A DNA stretch of 64,000 bases from Seiridium cupressi (Eukaryota; Ascomycota; Sordariomycetes; Amphisphaeriales; Sporocadaceae), in NCBI GenBank assembly GCA_036674765.1, contig JARVKI010000012.1, positions 434,001 through 498,000 of the forward strand, in the 5' to 3' direction. The notes under the pieces were generated by a model. It saw only the letters and a list, made by a program, of their open reading frames with translations, was not told the origin of the DNA and ran no database searches. Of this stretch, positions 24,924 through 36,082 are shown piece after piece (positions within the stretch are counted from its first letter, which is position 1; every line of letters starts with the position of its first letter). Both the position numbers and the translations under genes were made by a program.

Positions 24924-25367
24924 ATGTGCTGTCGCAAGAATCGCACCGCCTACGCCGCACCTGCAGGCCGCGCTGCTATTCCCGACCCGACACCATACGG
25001 GTCCGATACCTTTCAGAACCGTCGAGGTTGCTGTGGTGGTCGCCGCCGCCGCCGCCGGGGTGGGCTTATCGCCATGATCGTTGGCGCGATCATAGAAAGG
25101 CACGAAGCCAAGCAGGCTCAGCGTGTTGCTAGCGGCCGGGATGCCACCGAAGACTCTGAGAGGCCGCAGCCTCAACTTTCCGCTTTATACGGAACCGAAT
25201 ATCGGCACAATGCCAAAGAATACGAGAAGGGGGAGAAGAGTGAAGAGAAAGAGGAAGAGGAGGACGGCAGGAGAGTATCTTTTGACAGTGGCTTGGGTGA
25301 ATGGACTCCGGTCAGTGCCCCACCGCCAAGCTACGAGATGGTTGAGCGGAGTGAGAAGGGACTTTAA
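24924..25367 (+). CDS. Hypothetical small protein with PPxY motif
   Basis: Single-exon ATG frame of 147 aa that I do not recognise. The N-terminus MCCRKN has tandem cysteines at positions 2-3, a possible S-acylation site. A Gly/Cys/Arg patch follows (RRGCCGGRRRRRRGG), then a short hydrophobic stretch (LIAMIVGAII) that could insert in or lie on a membrane. The middle is highly acidic and lysine-rich. Near the C-terminus PPPSYEMV contains a PPxY motif, the ligand of WW domains such as those of Rsp5/Nedd4 ubiquitin ligases. This layout (membrane anchor plus PPxY tail) resembles small ubiquitin-ligase adaptors, but that role is inference only. The frame extends upstream without another ATG in good context. 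Confidence 0.6.
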   Translation: MCCRKNRTAYAAPAGRAAIPDPTPYGSDTFQNRRGCCGGRRRRRRGGLIAMIVGAIIERHEAKQAQRVASGRDATEDSERPQPQLSALYGTEYRHNAKEYEKGEKSEEKEEEEDGRRVSFDSGLGEWTPVSAPPPSYEMVERSEKGL

Positions 25368-25968
25368 ATTGATGCCCCTTCATGTGACTCACAGGGAACT
25401 GAATACTAGGACATTGTGACGGGAAGGCTGACGCAAGTCGGATGACAATATGGACCTGGCGTCTCCGGATGGATTCGGATACTGGAACGGTTTCCTTAGT
25501 AAATTGCTTGCGAATAAGAAACAAACCCAAATCTTCTCCCATTTCTCGAAAGTGACCTGGTGACGAGACTACGGTGGTAGACCATAGTCCTAGCTTTGAG
25601 AAGTGTTGCGAGATCACGAATGTGTGCTTCCATGGAACTCAGATCTTGGCTCGATTCCTTTGATTCTCTGCGTTGGTTTCATTTATACATAGTACCATCA
25701 TTCGTGGAGCATCATCGCGCATGGCTTTCTCTGCACTGACCGGAATGTCTTCACTCGTGAACTCACGAACCCGACTTTCATTTGGAACCCGAAATCTTGT
25801 TTGGCATCACAATCATATTTTGATGATCCTATCAGCATCGGCTATTTCCATGCCTTGCCATGCTCATAAGAGGATTTCAGTCCTGACCAGACCACACATG
25901 AACCCCATGCAATGATGTAAAACAACCGAGACCCAGAGAAACACGCGCAAACACCAACCACCCCTGCT
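25368..25968. other. Intergenic region between convergent genes
   Basis: 3' flanks of the PPxY protein gene and of eL21. No gene seen. Confidence 0.5.
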
Positions 25969-26694
25969 TTAGATAGTTGTCTCGTAGGCGATGGGGACTA
26001 CCGTCTCGGGCTTGTTGTCCTTGTAAGAAAGGGTGTGTGCTTCGCGGGGAAGGGTAGCTTGTCTCTTGACCTGAACGGTAGTACCGTCGGCCTTGGCCTT
26101 CTTCTTGAGCTCGGCGTTCTTCTTGACACGCTTAATGAAGTCCTCGCGCGATCTCGACAGGCTGACGTGCTCAACGCGGAGGTTGATGCGCTTCTCGAGG
26201 TATCGGTGCTTGACCTTCTTGTAGATGATTACACCGACGGCGCTCTTGGTGACGTTGTAGATGACACCAGTCTTTCCGTGGTAGACCTTGTGAGGCATAC
26301 TATTGAACCAGTCAGTCCAGCTCTGCAGAAACCCGTCCCGGAACACAGTTCGTTGCCATCGTCGGGTGGCCGAGTTGGATCGGACGGGGGCCATGGGAGT
26401 TTGTCTTACCCCTTCTGGACAGCACCATTGGCCTTGATGTCCACGATGTCACCGACCCTACAATCTTTGTCAACTCCAATTCATCCGCATATCGTTCGGG
26501 CTCTGGCGACGTACTTGTACTGGCGGAGGTAGGTGGACAGAGCAATGGAACCCTTCTTGCGGAAATCCCGAGAGAAGGCGTACTGGAATTCGCAAAGTCA
26601 CGTTAGCTTCCTGGACTCTCGCAGTTCGACGTGTAGTGGTTTTTGGGCGTTCACATACTCTCGTACCAGCGCGGAGACCTGCAGCGTGACCCAT
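25969..26694 (-). CDS. RPL21: 60S ribosomal protein eL21
   Basis: Structural protein of the large cytosolic ribosomal subunit. Exons on the minus strand: 26694-26659, 26582-26515, 26457-26410, 26299-25969, giving 160 aa, the same length as yeast L21. The start MGHAAGLRAGTR and the block MPHKVYHGKTGVIYNVT are diagnostic. Introns are 76, 57 and 110 nt. The third intron keeps an open frame into the last exon, which makes an unspliced frame look longer than the true one. It is transcribed divergently from the uS4 gene across a 394-bp shared promoter. Confidence 0.96.
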
Positions 26695-27088
26695 CTTGAC
26701 GGTGTTGTGGTGTCGTTACTGAAGGGTGAGGTTGGGTGGTGGTCGTTGATCGGGTTCAGGATTTGTGATTTTTTCGATTCCCTCACCAAGGTGGAATTTC
26801 GCCTAGGACCCGAAATTGTGTGGGAGGACCGCTAAGATTGGTGCACGGGCCCCGAGCAGACGGCCAAGGGACCGCGACTGCCCTCTCCCAATCAATTGGC
26901 CAAAACTTGCTGCCTCAGGCCTCTATCTTTTACCCTAAAGTCCCGCTTTTCCTGAACTTTCGCAGCCCACCAATTCTGTGCAGCAAAGGTCCAACAACCG
27001 GGTCCTCTGATTTCCGTGATCTTTTTCCTTACGACAAATCTCCCACCTCAACCACATCACGAGCAAGACGGGATCTTGAGTCGCAAAC
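26695..27088. promoter_or_regulatory. Bidirectional ribosomal protein promoter (eL21/uS4)
   Basis: The 394 bases between the two start codons serve two ribosomal protein genes. Midway lies the palindrome CCAATCAATTGG (26888-26899), a CCAAT box readable on both strands. At 26932-26939 lies ACCCTAAA, a telomere-like element of the kind bound by Tbf1-type factors at fungal ribosomal protein genes. Roles are inferred from motif and place. Confidence 0.65.
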
Positions 27089-27818
27089 ATGGCTCCTCTC
27101 TCTTACTCCAAGACCGCCAAGGTCCCCCGTCGCCCCTTCGAGGCTGCCCGACTGTCAGTATTCACCGGCCAATGAGCACGAGCTTGATCTCTGCTTAAGT
27201 CGTTTGAAGCAAAAAAACTGACATGCGACATTGTATAGTGATTCCGAGTTGAAGCTTGTCGGAGAGTACGGTCTGCGCAACAAGCGTGAGGTCTGGCGTG
27301 TCCAGCTCACCCTGTCCAAGATTCGTCGTGCTGCCCGGTATGTACAAACTAAAGAAGAAAAAAGAGACATGTCTTTTCTACGATATGCTAATAAATCTCC
27401 CACCAACAGTCAGCTGCTTACCCTCGACGAGAAGGACCCCAAGCGTCTTTTCGAAGGAAATGCCCTCATTCGCCGTCTCGTACGTGTCGGTGTGCTCGAC
27501 GAGTCCCGCATGAAGCTCGATTACGTCTTGGCCCTCAAGGTCGAAGATTTCTTGGAGCGCCGCCTCCAGACCTGCGTCTACAAGCTCGGTCTCGCGAAGT
27601 CCATCCACCACGCCCGTGTCCTGATCCGCCAGCGCCACATTCGCGTCGGCAAGCAGATTGTCAACGTCCCCTCTTTCATCGTCCGTCTCGACTCCCAGAA
27701 GCACATCGACTTCTCCCTGACCTCACCCTTCGGTGGTGGCCGCCCCGGCCGTGTCCGAAGAAAGAAGGCCAAGGCCGCCGAGAAGGGTGGTGATGAGGAG
27801 GAGGAGGAGGAGGAGTAA
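27089..27818 (+). CDS. RPS9: 40S ribosomal protein uS4 (S9)
   Basis: Small-subunit protein important for decoding fidelity. Exons 27089-27153, 27239-27337, 27410-27818 (190 aa; the yeast protein is 197). Introns are 85 and 72 nt, the second with a GCTAATA branch site. The start [18 protein letters not shown] and the S4 RNA-binding block ([20 protein letters not shown]) identify it. It ends in a run of seven glutamates encoded by GAG repeats (about 27795-27815), a common fungal feature. Confidence 0.96.
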
Positions 27819-28097
27819 ATTCTTCGCTCAACTGTATGAAGGCATGATCATGGAGTGGGCCGTGATAGGAATCCACTGGTTGAGGGATCTGATTACTTTA
27901 TGGGCACATGGAATCAAAAGCCTTTCATAGCTCACGGCGTTAGGCCAGGGATCAGGACTGCATGAAAAGAATTTGCACCATCACCAACTAGATCGTATTC
28001 TCAAAGTGATAATTGTGACATAGCTAGTTTTGCACGTGCCCGCGTTGATACACCTCATTCAACTGCGAGACGTCCAGCTCTGATGGTGTATATCTTG

Positions 28098-29522
28098 CTA
28101 TGATACTAGTTCATCTTTGCCAAGGTATTGTGCCATGGGGTCATCGGCTGCTGTACGCTTTCTTCTATACTCCTCCATTTCTTCCTCCATCATCTCCTCA
28201 GCTGTCCGCTTCTTGACTGCCGGCTTTGGCGGTTCTGTCTGCTGTGCAGGCACAAGATGAGAATCCTCCTCAGCCAGCGTATCTGCCACTAGATTGGCGC
28301 CTGTTCTTTGCTTCTCAGCTTCTTCCCACGCCTCCTTTCCTTCCTCGCCAGTGCAATAACTGTTCTTCGTCAACGAATGGCAACATGCATAGCCCCATTT
28401 GAAATTCGACCACCAGCTGCCGAATACCGATGTGTGGTTGTTGATGAATACATCCTCGGCATATTTGGATTTTGCGCTTGCTCTTGGTGCCCCCTTGATC
28501 AAACCTGCCTCGTCATATTCCACAAATGACTCGGATTCTGTGACCGCCATGTCCTTTAGGGCTGCAGGCATAGCATGGACGTCGCCACCATACTTCTCTT
28601 GTAACGTCTTTAAGCGCTCTGCCTTCTTCCTCTCGGCTTCCTCTTTCTCCTTCTTGCGATAAAATTCACCAGCTGTTGGGTTTGCTTGCAGATGCTGGCT
28701 AGTATCACCTGTTTTCTCTTGCTTTTCCCAGGCATACTTTGTGGCTTTTTCAAATTCTGCAGCATCCCCGGAGCCTCTCAAGAAGCCTTCCTCGGCGTAT
28801 AGCTGTGCGGCCTTGTCTGCTGTGGCGCCCGCATCAACCATGGTTCGCGTTTTCGGGTCGTACTTGGCCGACTCCAAATCCAGATTGAGGAGATATTTTG
28901 CAGTATCCTCTCTTATCCTCAGCTGCCGCGTTGCTGTGCTCTGATGTTTCCCCATGTCGATCTCCTCGGCATACTTCTCGCCATCGTCCTTGTCGTCTTC
29001 TTCGCCGTCCTCTTTCTTTGGGTCGGATAGCTGATTCCTCAGTTCCTCCATCTGATTGTATCGCTCCACCACATGCTTGTACTCTCTTGTGTCGTATCCA
29101 TTCCAGCGGTCCCTCTTCGCATCCCAGCCCATCTGCACATCCTGGATGACCTCGTCGGCCTGTATATCCTTGCCTGTGTACTTGGCGCCTTTTGCGCGCG
29201 GCCTCTGCAAACAGTCTTTCGCCTTGTGCGTCATTGCGCCACAGTTTTCGCATGCGCCCTTCCGGTATTTAGTGGCCGCGGGGCCAGCCTTCTTGCCACG
29301 GTCATACCATTTCGCGCTAGCGAGATCGTCCTTTTTCTGTTGTGCCAAACGCTGATGCTCTAGGTAGTCGGTGGACGAGTCATCGCCCTCGCCGGCGTAG
29401 AAGGGGCGTTTCGAGATGAAGGACGGGATGTAGATGTTCTCTTCCTTGGATGCTGCGCCGGCGCCTCCAGGACCGCCTTTGGACGGGTCGTTCCTCCGCG
29501 ACGGATGAGGCGGGGGAGGCAT
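28098..29522 (-). CDS. SLU7: Pre-mRNA splicing factor Slu7
   Basis: Second-step spliceosomal factor that helps select the 3' splice site. Single exon, 474 aa. The start at 29522 ([10 protein letters not shown]) is the first in-frame ATG before the conserved region; the frame runs further upstream without support. The CCHC zinc knuckle is C91-x2-C94-x4-H99-x4-C104 ([14 protein letters not shown]). The [13 protein letters not shown] block precedes it. Late in the protein [18 protein letters not shown] matches the conserved Slu7 C-terminal block. It is convergent with uS4 (279 bp apart) and divergent from REV3 (455 bp between starts). Confidence 0.94.
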   Translation of the reverse strand: MPPPPHPSRRNDPSKGGPGGAGAASKEENIYIPSFISKRPFYAGEGDDSSTDYLEHQRLAQQKKDDLASAKWYDRGKKAGPAATKYRKGACENCGAMTHKAKDCLQRPRAKGAKYTGKDIQADEVIQDVQMGWDAKRDRWNGYDTREYKHVVERYNQMEELRNQLSDPKKEDGEEDDKDDGEKYAEEIDMGKHQSTATRQLRIREDTAKYLLNLDLESAKYDPKTRTMVDAGATADKAAQLYAEEGFLRGSGDAAEFEKATKYAWEKQEKTGDTSQHLQANPTAGEFYRKKEKEEAERKKAERLKTLQEKYGGDVHAMPAALKDMAVTESESFVEYDEAGLIKGAPRASAKSKYAEDVFINNHTSVFGSWWSNFKWGYACCHSLTKNSYCTGEEGKEAWEEAEKQRTGANLVADTLAEEDSHLVPAQQTEPPKPAVKKRTAEEMMEEEMEEYRRKRTAADDPMAQYLGKDELVS

Positions 29523-29977
29523 GATGGGCGAGCGACGTATGTGGGAGAGCGGGCAAGATATTAATGAAGCGCCGCTCAGGATGATGTTGAGGATTGGGTA
29601 AATGTAGAGCTGCGAAAAGTATGTACGTACTCCAGCTGTAACAAGTCTAACTCCGATAAGATAGTGGCTGGTGCGATTATTCAAGGGAGTTTTAAGCTTT
29701 TGGGAGTGTGGCGTCAGCGCAAGCACTTAACGTTGTACCCCTGCCAACCTCGCACATGACAGCGCGCCAGTGACCGGGTCGATAACAAGCAGCGGACCAT
29801 CAGACCGTCGCGTCTTTGCCCAGGATCTGGTTCAGACCGCGACGCGTTTGTCTGGTTTCTTTTCTTTTTCTTTCCGTTCGCATTGCTATTGCTTCTCTAA
29901 TGTTGCATTGCATTTCAGATGCAGATTATCTCCCTTGCACATAGGTGACACATCCATGTCATCATGCATAGGCCGTC
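29523..29977. promoter_or_regulatory. Shared promoter region of SLU7 and REV3
   Basis: 455 bases between divergent starts. A T/C-rich run near 29860-29880 lies on the REV3 side. I see no clear TATA box and no gene. Confidence 0.4.
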
Positions 29978-32900
29978 ATGGATGTCTTCCGGGTGCGGTT
30001 GAACTGCATCGATCATTATCAGGCCGTGCAAACCAAGTATGATCCACCACTACGAAATGACTTCCGACTGTCACAAGCAAGCAAAGAGCCAAAGGTCCCC
30101 GTTGTTCGTGTGTTTGGATCAACCGAGACGGGTCAGAAAGTCTGCGCTCATATCCATGGCGCATTTCCTTACTTGTACGTCGAGTACACAGGCAGCTTGG
30201 ACCCAGATGACGGTATGTCGCATTCGTCTGTCGAACGAATTTCTTCCTAACGAGTCTCCAGTCGGTGCTTACATATACCGGCTTCATCTGTCCATTGACC
30301 ATGCCTTGACTGTCAGCTACCGGCGCAATGCATGTGCTGAGAATCCAAAGTTCGTGGCGAGGATTACTCTGTGCAAGGGCGTACCTTTCTATGGCTACCA
30401 TGTTGGGTACCGGTTCTACCTGAAGATCTATATGCTCACACCTTTGGTCATGACCAGATTAGCGGAGCTTCTTCAGCAAGGGGTCATCATGAAGCGCGTA
30501 TTCCAGCCCTACGAGGCACATCTGCAATACCTCCTCCAATTTATGACAGACTACAATCTCTACGGGTGTGACTACATCAAAGCACGGAAAGTGCGTTTTC
30601 GAGCGCCGGTGCCCCAGCATGACGACGAAGACAAACAGACAATCCATTTGTGGCACAGCCAGTCTGTCTCGACTGCTTGCATCACCGACGACGTTGAACT
30701 GCCCCGTGTCAGTCATTGCTCAATCGAAGTCGATATCTGCGTCCAGGACATCCTCAACCGACACGATATTAAGGAAAGACAGCTCCATCATGATTTCACT
30801 GAAATGCACAATCCTCTCCCGGATGATATGAAGCTTGTCGCCAGTATGGCTGGTCTATGGCAAGATGAAACCAAGCGCCGGAAACGTCGCATGGTCAATC
30901 CAGCTCCAGGTAGCAGCCCCTTCCCACCTGAAGTCTTGATTTCAATGTCCGCGGACACACGCAATTCTCGGGTGCCGGGTTGGATACATGAAGACGAATA
31001 CCGAGAACAGATCTATGAGCTCATCGAAGGGGAGCGGATCCAAAGTGACGGCAATTCTGTGAATTTTAACAACTTCATCGAGCCGGTATCGTTCGAGGAT
31101 GACATCAACACCATGCTACAGTCTGTGGAGGATCTGTACCCCGAGAATCTTGCACCTGTATTAGGGCTGTCTGGAGTCCCCCTCGACGGTGATGACGTGC
31201 CAGCGAGCAGCGTTGAAGTCGACGAACAGCGTATTCTCGATACTCGCGGAGCCGATGACGGGATGTTTCCCGACGACTCTGACGAAGAGATACTGCGGCG
31301 CTCGAGAGTTGATGATGCAGGGAAGCGAGCTGGAAATGATATCTCTACCAAACCTACGTCGGCTTCCCTGCGACGCCTAGGCGAACTGGTCAAACATCCT
31401 TCTTCGCCGATAGCCTCTGCCAATGGCCTCTATGCAAGTTCTCTAAAGACAGGCATGATCCTCCAAGCCCCGATTTCAAGTGACCTGAGATCTGCTGCAC
31501 TGCGGCATGGGCTGATCAGCAAGACAAGTCGAAATGGCTACGATAAAGTGCAGCCAGAAAATGTTGCAAAGCGCTCTGGAACTTCCACTGACGAAAAACA
31601 CGATGCCAAGCGCCGTCGTGTGGAATTGGCCTTTGACTCATTCAGTGCCAGCCAAGACGGATTTAGAGAGAAGCATTCCCGAGTGGAGGAACCCCCAGAC
31701 GACAAACCATCTAGCCAGCATTTAGAGCCTCCATCTTCTCAGACCTCGAAAGCTAAGGCCAAGGCAGAGAACAACAAGAGCTCGGGCAATCAGACATTGA
31801 AATTCCCAGTGGTGAAAAACCCAAACGACCCCAGCACACAATTACGACTAAGCCAGCAAAGCCAGCATAGAGGCTTACAAGCAAGCCAAGACAGCACACT
31901 CAAGAAGCAAGTCACCTTTGATCCTACAATAACAGCGATCGACAATCCAACAATATCAACTACTGAAGCCGGGAAAATGGGCTCGATAAGCTCAAGCGGC
32001 AGCACCGGCAGAGCGCGCTCCGTCGGAAAGCCTGTCGATATCGGCTGTCTCCCTAGGCCAGACACACACTTCTTTGTGTTTACAAACCCTCCCCCCGCAA
32101 TCAAGGACATTACTTCCACTATGGATATCAGCGATCGTCCGGACGTCATCTATCAGGATGCTTATTATAGCAAGGATAAAGATGTCCCGCTACGGGTGCG
32201 GGAATATGCCGGTCAGGAGTTCCGACTCGTCAGCAACACACTTCCCTTTCTTCCAAACTTTGATGAGACAGGATCATCTCCTGGGACCTTCGGTATAAAG
32301 CCTGAATGTCCAGGTCCAAGAAGTACGGACGAAAAAATGTTCAAGGCAAGTCGACGGGAGTGTAGTATAAGGAGTTGGGAATTTGCAGAACCTCCCCCAT
32401 CCTATAAAGAAGTCGAGGATTGGTTGCTTGAAAATCAGCGGGCGAAGATATCTACCAGTGGGTCGACAATCAGTGTCCAAGATCCAGAATTGCGGCCATA
32501 TCTTTCCCAGATCGATGGCGCCACGCCCAAAAAGTTCAAATACTCCCAGAAAAAGAAATCGACTAGCGTCCAATTCGAAGCGCAATACATGAGTACGATG
32601 AGTCTGGAAATACACGTCAATACTCGTGGGAGTCTTGTTCCGAATCCCGAAGAGGACGAAGTGCAATGCATATTCTGGTGTTCTAAATCCGACGAAAATT
32701 TCGCGACTGGAGATAATGCCTCCCTAGATATAAAGTCGGGCATCATCATTTTGTCAGAGGATGGGGTCATGACAAGGACACTTCAGCGTCAAACGCCAGT
32801 TGAGATAATCGAGGAGATCTCCGAGCTAGACCTCATGGTCCGCATGGTCGAGATTGTTCGCACACACGATCCTGATATCCTTACAGGCTATGAGGTTCAT

Positions 32901-35108
32901 GGCAGTTCCTGGGGATACCTCGTCGAGCGCGCCAGGCTCAAGTACGACTATAATCTCTGTGATGAGTTCTCACGTATGAAATCACAGTCTTTTGGCAGAT
33001 TCGGCAAAGAGTCTGATAAATGGGGGTTCAATACGACTTCGACGATCAGAGTTACCGGGCGTCACATGATCAATATCTGGAGAGCGATGAGAGGGGAACT
33101 CAATCTGCTGCAGTACACTATGGAGAATGTGACATGGCATCTACTGCACCGTCGCATACCACACTACTCATGGCGAACGTTAAGCGATTGGTATTTAGGT
33201 GGCAAGTCCCGAGACTTGAGTAAACTCCTTCGTTACTATCTTACTCGCACCAAGCTAGACATCGATATCCTGGAGGCAAATGAGCTTATTCCTCGCACGA
33301 GCGAGCAAGCTCGCCTGCTCGGGGTAGACTTCTTCTCTGTTTTCTCCCGTGGATCCCAATTCAAGGTTGAGTCTATCATGTTCCGCATCGCCAAACCGGA
33401 GAACTTCATGCTAGTTTCGCCGGATCGGAAGCAGGTTGGCGGCCAGAATGCCCTCGAGTGTTTGCCCCTTGTTATGGAGCCGCAAAGCGCTTTCTACAGT
33501 AGCCCAGTTTTGGTACTAGACTTCCAGAGTCTATACCCAAGCGTGATGATTGCCTACAACTACTGCTACTCGACGTTCTTGGGGCGGATTGTCAACTGGC
33601 GAGGGACGAACAAGATGGGTTTCACCGACTACACGCGCCAGGAGAGGCTTTTGGAGTTACTCAAGGACTATATCAACATCGCTCCTAATGGAATCATGTA
33701 CTGTAAACCGCACGTGCGGAAATCATTACTCGCTAAAATGTTGGGAGAAATCCTGGAGACACGAGTCATGGTCAAGAGCGGTATGAAACAGGACAAGCAA
33801 GACAAGGCACTCCAGCAGCTCCTGAACAACAGACAGCTTGCTCTCAAGCTACTCGCCAATGTTACCTACGGTTATACTTCCGCCTCATTTTCGGGCCGCA
33901 TGCCGTGCTCGGAGATTGCCGACAGCATTGTGCAGACAGGACGCGAAACACTCGAACGGGCCATTGCACTGATTCACTCGGTCCAGAAATGGAAGGCAGA
34001 GGTGGTTTACGGAGACACAGACAGCCTATTCGTCCACCTCCCGGGTCGAACCAAAGACCAGGCTTTTGATATTGGCAACGAGATTACCAAGACAATTACG
34101 GACATGAATCCACGGCCTGTCAAGCTCAAGTTCGAAAAGGTCTACCATCCGTGTGTGTTGCTTGCGAAAAAGCGCTATGTGGGCTACAAGTTCGAGTCTC
34201 GCGAGCAAGTCAAACCCGACTTTGACGCCAAGGGCATCGAGACAGTTCGAAGAGACGGCACGCCTGCTGAGCAAATGATTGAGGAGAAGGCGCTGAAGAT
34301 CCTCTTTGAAACGGCAGATCTGAGCCAGGTCAAAAGCTACTTTCAGATACAATGCGAAAAAATTATGCTAGGCACCGTTTCGATCCAGGATTTCTGCTTC
34401 GCAAAGGAAGTTAAACTGGGCACATACAGCAACAAGGCACCGCCGCCGCCCGGAGCGATGATTAGTACAAAGCGGATGCTCGAAGATGCCCGGGCGGAGC
34501 CACAGTATGGCGAGCGTGTGCCCTATGTCGTAGTCACCGGTGGGCCGCGTGCCCGGCTGATAGACCGTTGTGTGGCGCCGGAGGACCTGCTCATCAACTC
34601 GCATCTTCAATTAGACGCGGAGTATTACATCTCAAAGAATCTCATTCCGCCTCTCGAACGCATCTTCAACTTGGTGGGTGCCAATGTAAGGGGTTGGTAC
34701 GATGAGATGCCCAAGGTCCAGCGAATCCATCGCGTCGAGCAAGACGGCGTTATGACCAAGAAGACACTCGAGTCGTACATGCAGTCGGCCTCCTGTCTGG
34801 TTTGCAATAACAGGATCAAGGACGGAGGCCCGATCTGTGAAAGGTGCCTAACTGACGTACCCGCGAGTCTTCTAAAGTTACAGAGCCAGCTAAGGACAGA
34901 AGAGAAAAAGTATATTGACGTCTTGAGTATCTGCAAGAGCTGTGCGAGTCTTGCGCCTCTCGACGAGGTGCCCTGTGACTCCAAAGACTGTCCTGTCTTC
35001 TATACGCGCATGAAGCAGGCGGCCAAGTATAGAATGGAGAGAGGTTTGGTGGAGCCGGCTGTCAAGCAGTTGATAGACGTTGTCGAGAGACAGGATCTGG
35101 AATGGTGA
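29978..35108 (+). CDS. REV3: DNA polymerase zeta catalytic subunit Rev3
   Basis: Family B polymerase that extends past DNA lesions in error-prone translesion synthesis, partnered by Rev7 and the Pol31/Pol32 subunits. Exons 29978-30212 and 30262-35108 (1693 aa), with a 49-nt intron having a CTAAC branch site. The N-terminal domain (AHIHGAFPYLYVEYTG) is Rev3-type. A long disordered middle (about 350-650) precedes the exonuclease-like and polymerase regions. Motif A is DFQSLYPS (about 1163), motif B KLLANVTYGYTSASFSGR (about 1272-1290) and motif C YGDTDS (about 1328). The C-terminus has two cysteine clusters, CLVCNN...CERC and CKSC...CDSKDC. The second is expected to bind the Fe-S cluster and accessory subunits. 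Confidence 0.96.
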
Positions 35109-36082
35109 CGATAGTGATGATGATAATGCCGGCGTTTGGTGAGGTTTCGCTGGTCTATCATGTCTGGATATTGTACGCATATAGAAGACGTTGGATCGTG
35201 CATGAGGAGCATTGACAAGGCGTTCGACTGAGGAATGTTTCCTCGAAGATCCAGGGTTTAATAGGAAACGGCTTTTTGTTTATTTCATTAGTGGCCGATA
35301 GTGCACATAATCCTCGTATTCAACTCAAAAGGCAAGACTCATGAAATTTCTTTCACTAAGTGGAATCGGATCAACAGCCTTGCGTGAATATACCGTCACC
35401 TGTATTGCAAGTATACCGACCGATCCGGTAGTAGTTAGATCTTGAATTTTACATTATCGGTAGTCAAGTCGGTAGAAGCCGGGGTGGATCTGGCCACTTA
35501 TCCACCTGGGCAGTATCTGACATGGGTAGTCGGAGGGGTCTTCCTGAGTGCTGGTGACTTTACAGAACAGACGCACAATTGTAACCCCCGCCTGTGTGTG
35601 ATATGGGAGGTTGTTAAGGAAGCACAGTGAGCACAGTGAAGTTTGTCGTATGGGAATGCAAAACCATGCCGAATATACGCGTGTAAGCGATGATGGGCCT
35701 GCCAGAGATCAATGGCCCTTACCCCACAGTACAGGGCCTATGATCCTTGCACGTGGTGGTATGTACCTTTGACGTGGGACAGCTTGCAGCTTGGCCGAGA
35801 TTCGACAGCAGACACACCGAGTCGCTTGCATCGAGGCCAGCTTTCTCAACAAATCAACCGACACACGCCATATTTCTACCAGTGTCCGCGACGCCACTTC
35901 ACTTTTCGGCCTGTCTCTCCTGGACTTGGGAATAATGTAATGAAGCCGTCTCCTCCACACCTACCTCACGAGTAATAAGACACAACCATCCGTGCATCCA
36001 ACACTACATCGATGCACTCCGGCGCTTTATCCTCCGCCAGCCCAGCAGATTCGCTTCCTGCTAGTTGTTCCTCGCCTGAGCC
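35109..36082. other. Intergenic region between REV3 and the SMP-domain gene
   Basis: No supported gene in 970 bases. The right 150 bases are pyrimidine-rich leader-like sequence before the start at 36083. Confidence 0.5.

Noticed and set aside
26300..26394. Alternative eL21 N-terminus starting MAPVRSN
   Set aside because: This is read-through of the third intron. The spliced form gives the conserved MGHAAGLRAGTR start and usual 160-aa length.
29523..29726. N-terminal extension of SLU7 upstream of 29522
   Set aside because: The frame is open but hydrophobic and unlike Slu7; the ATG at 29522 gives a typical fungal start.
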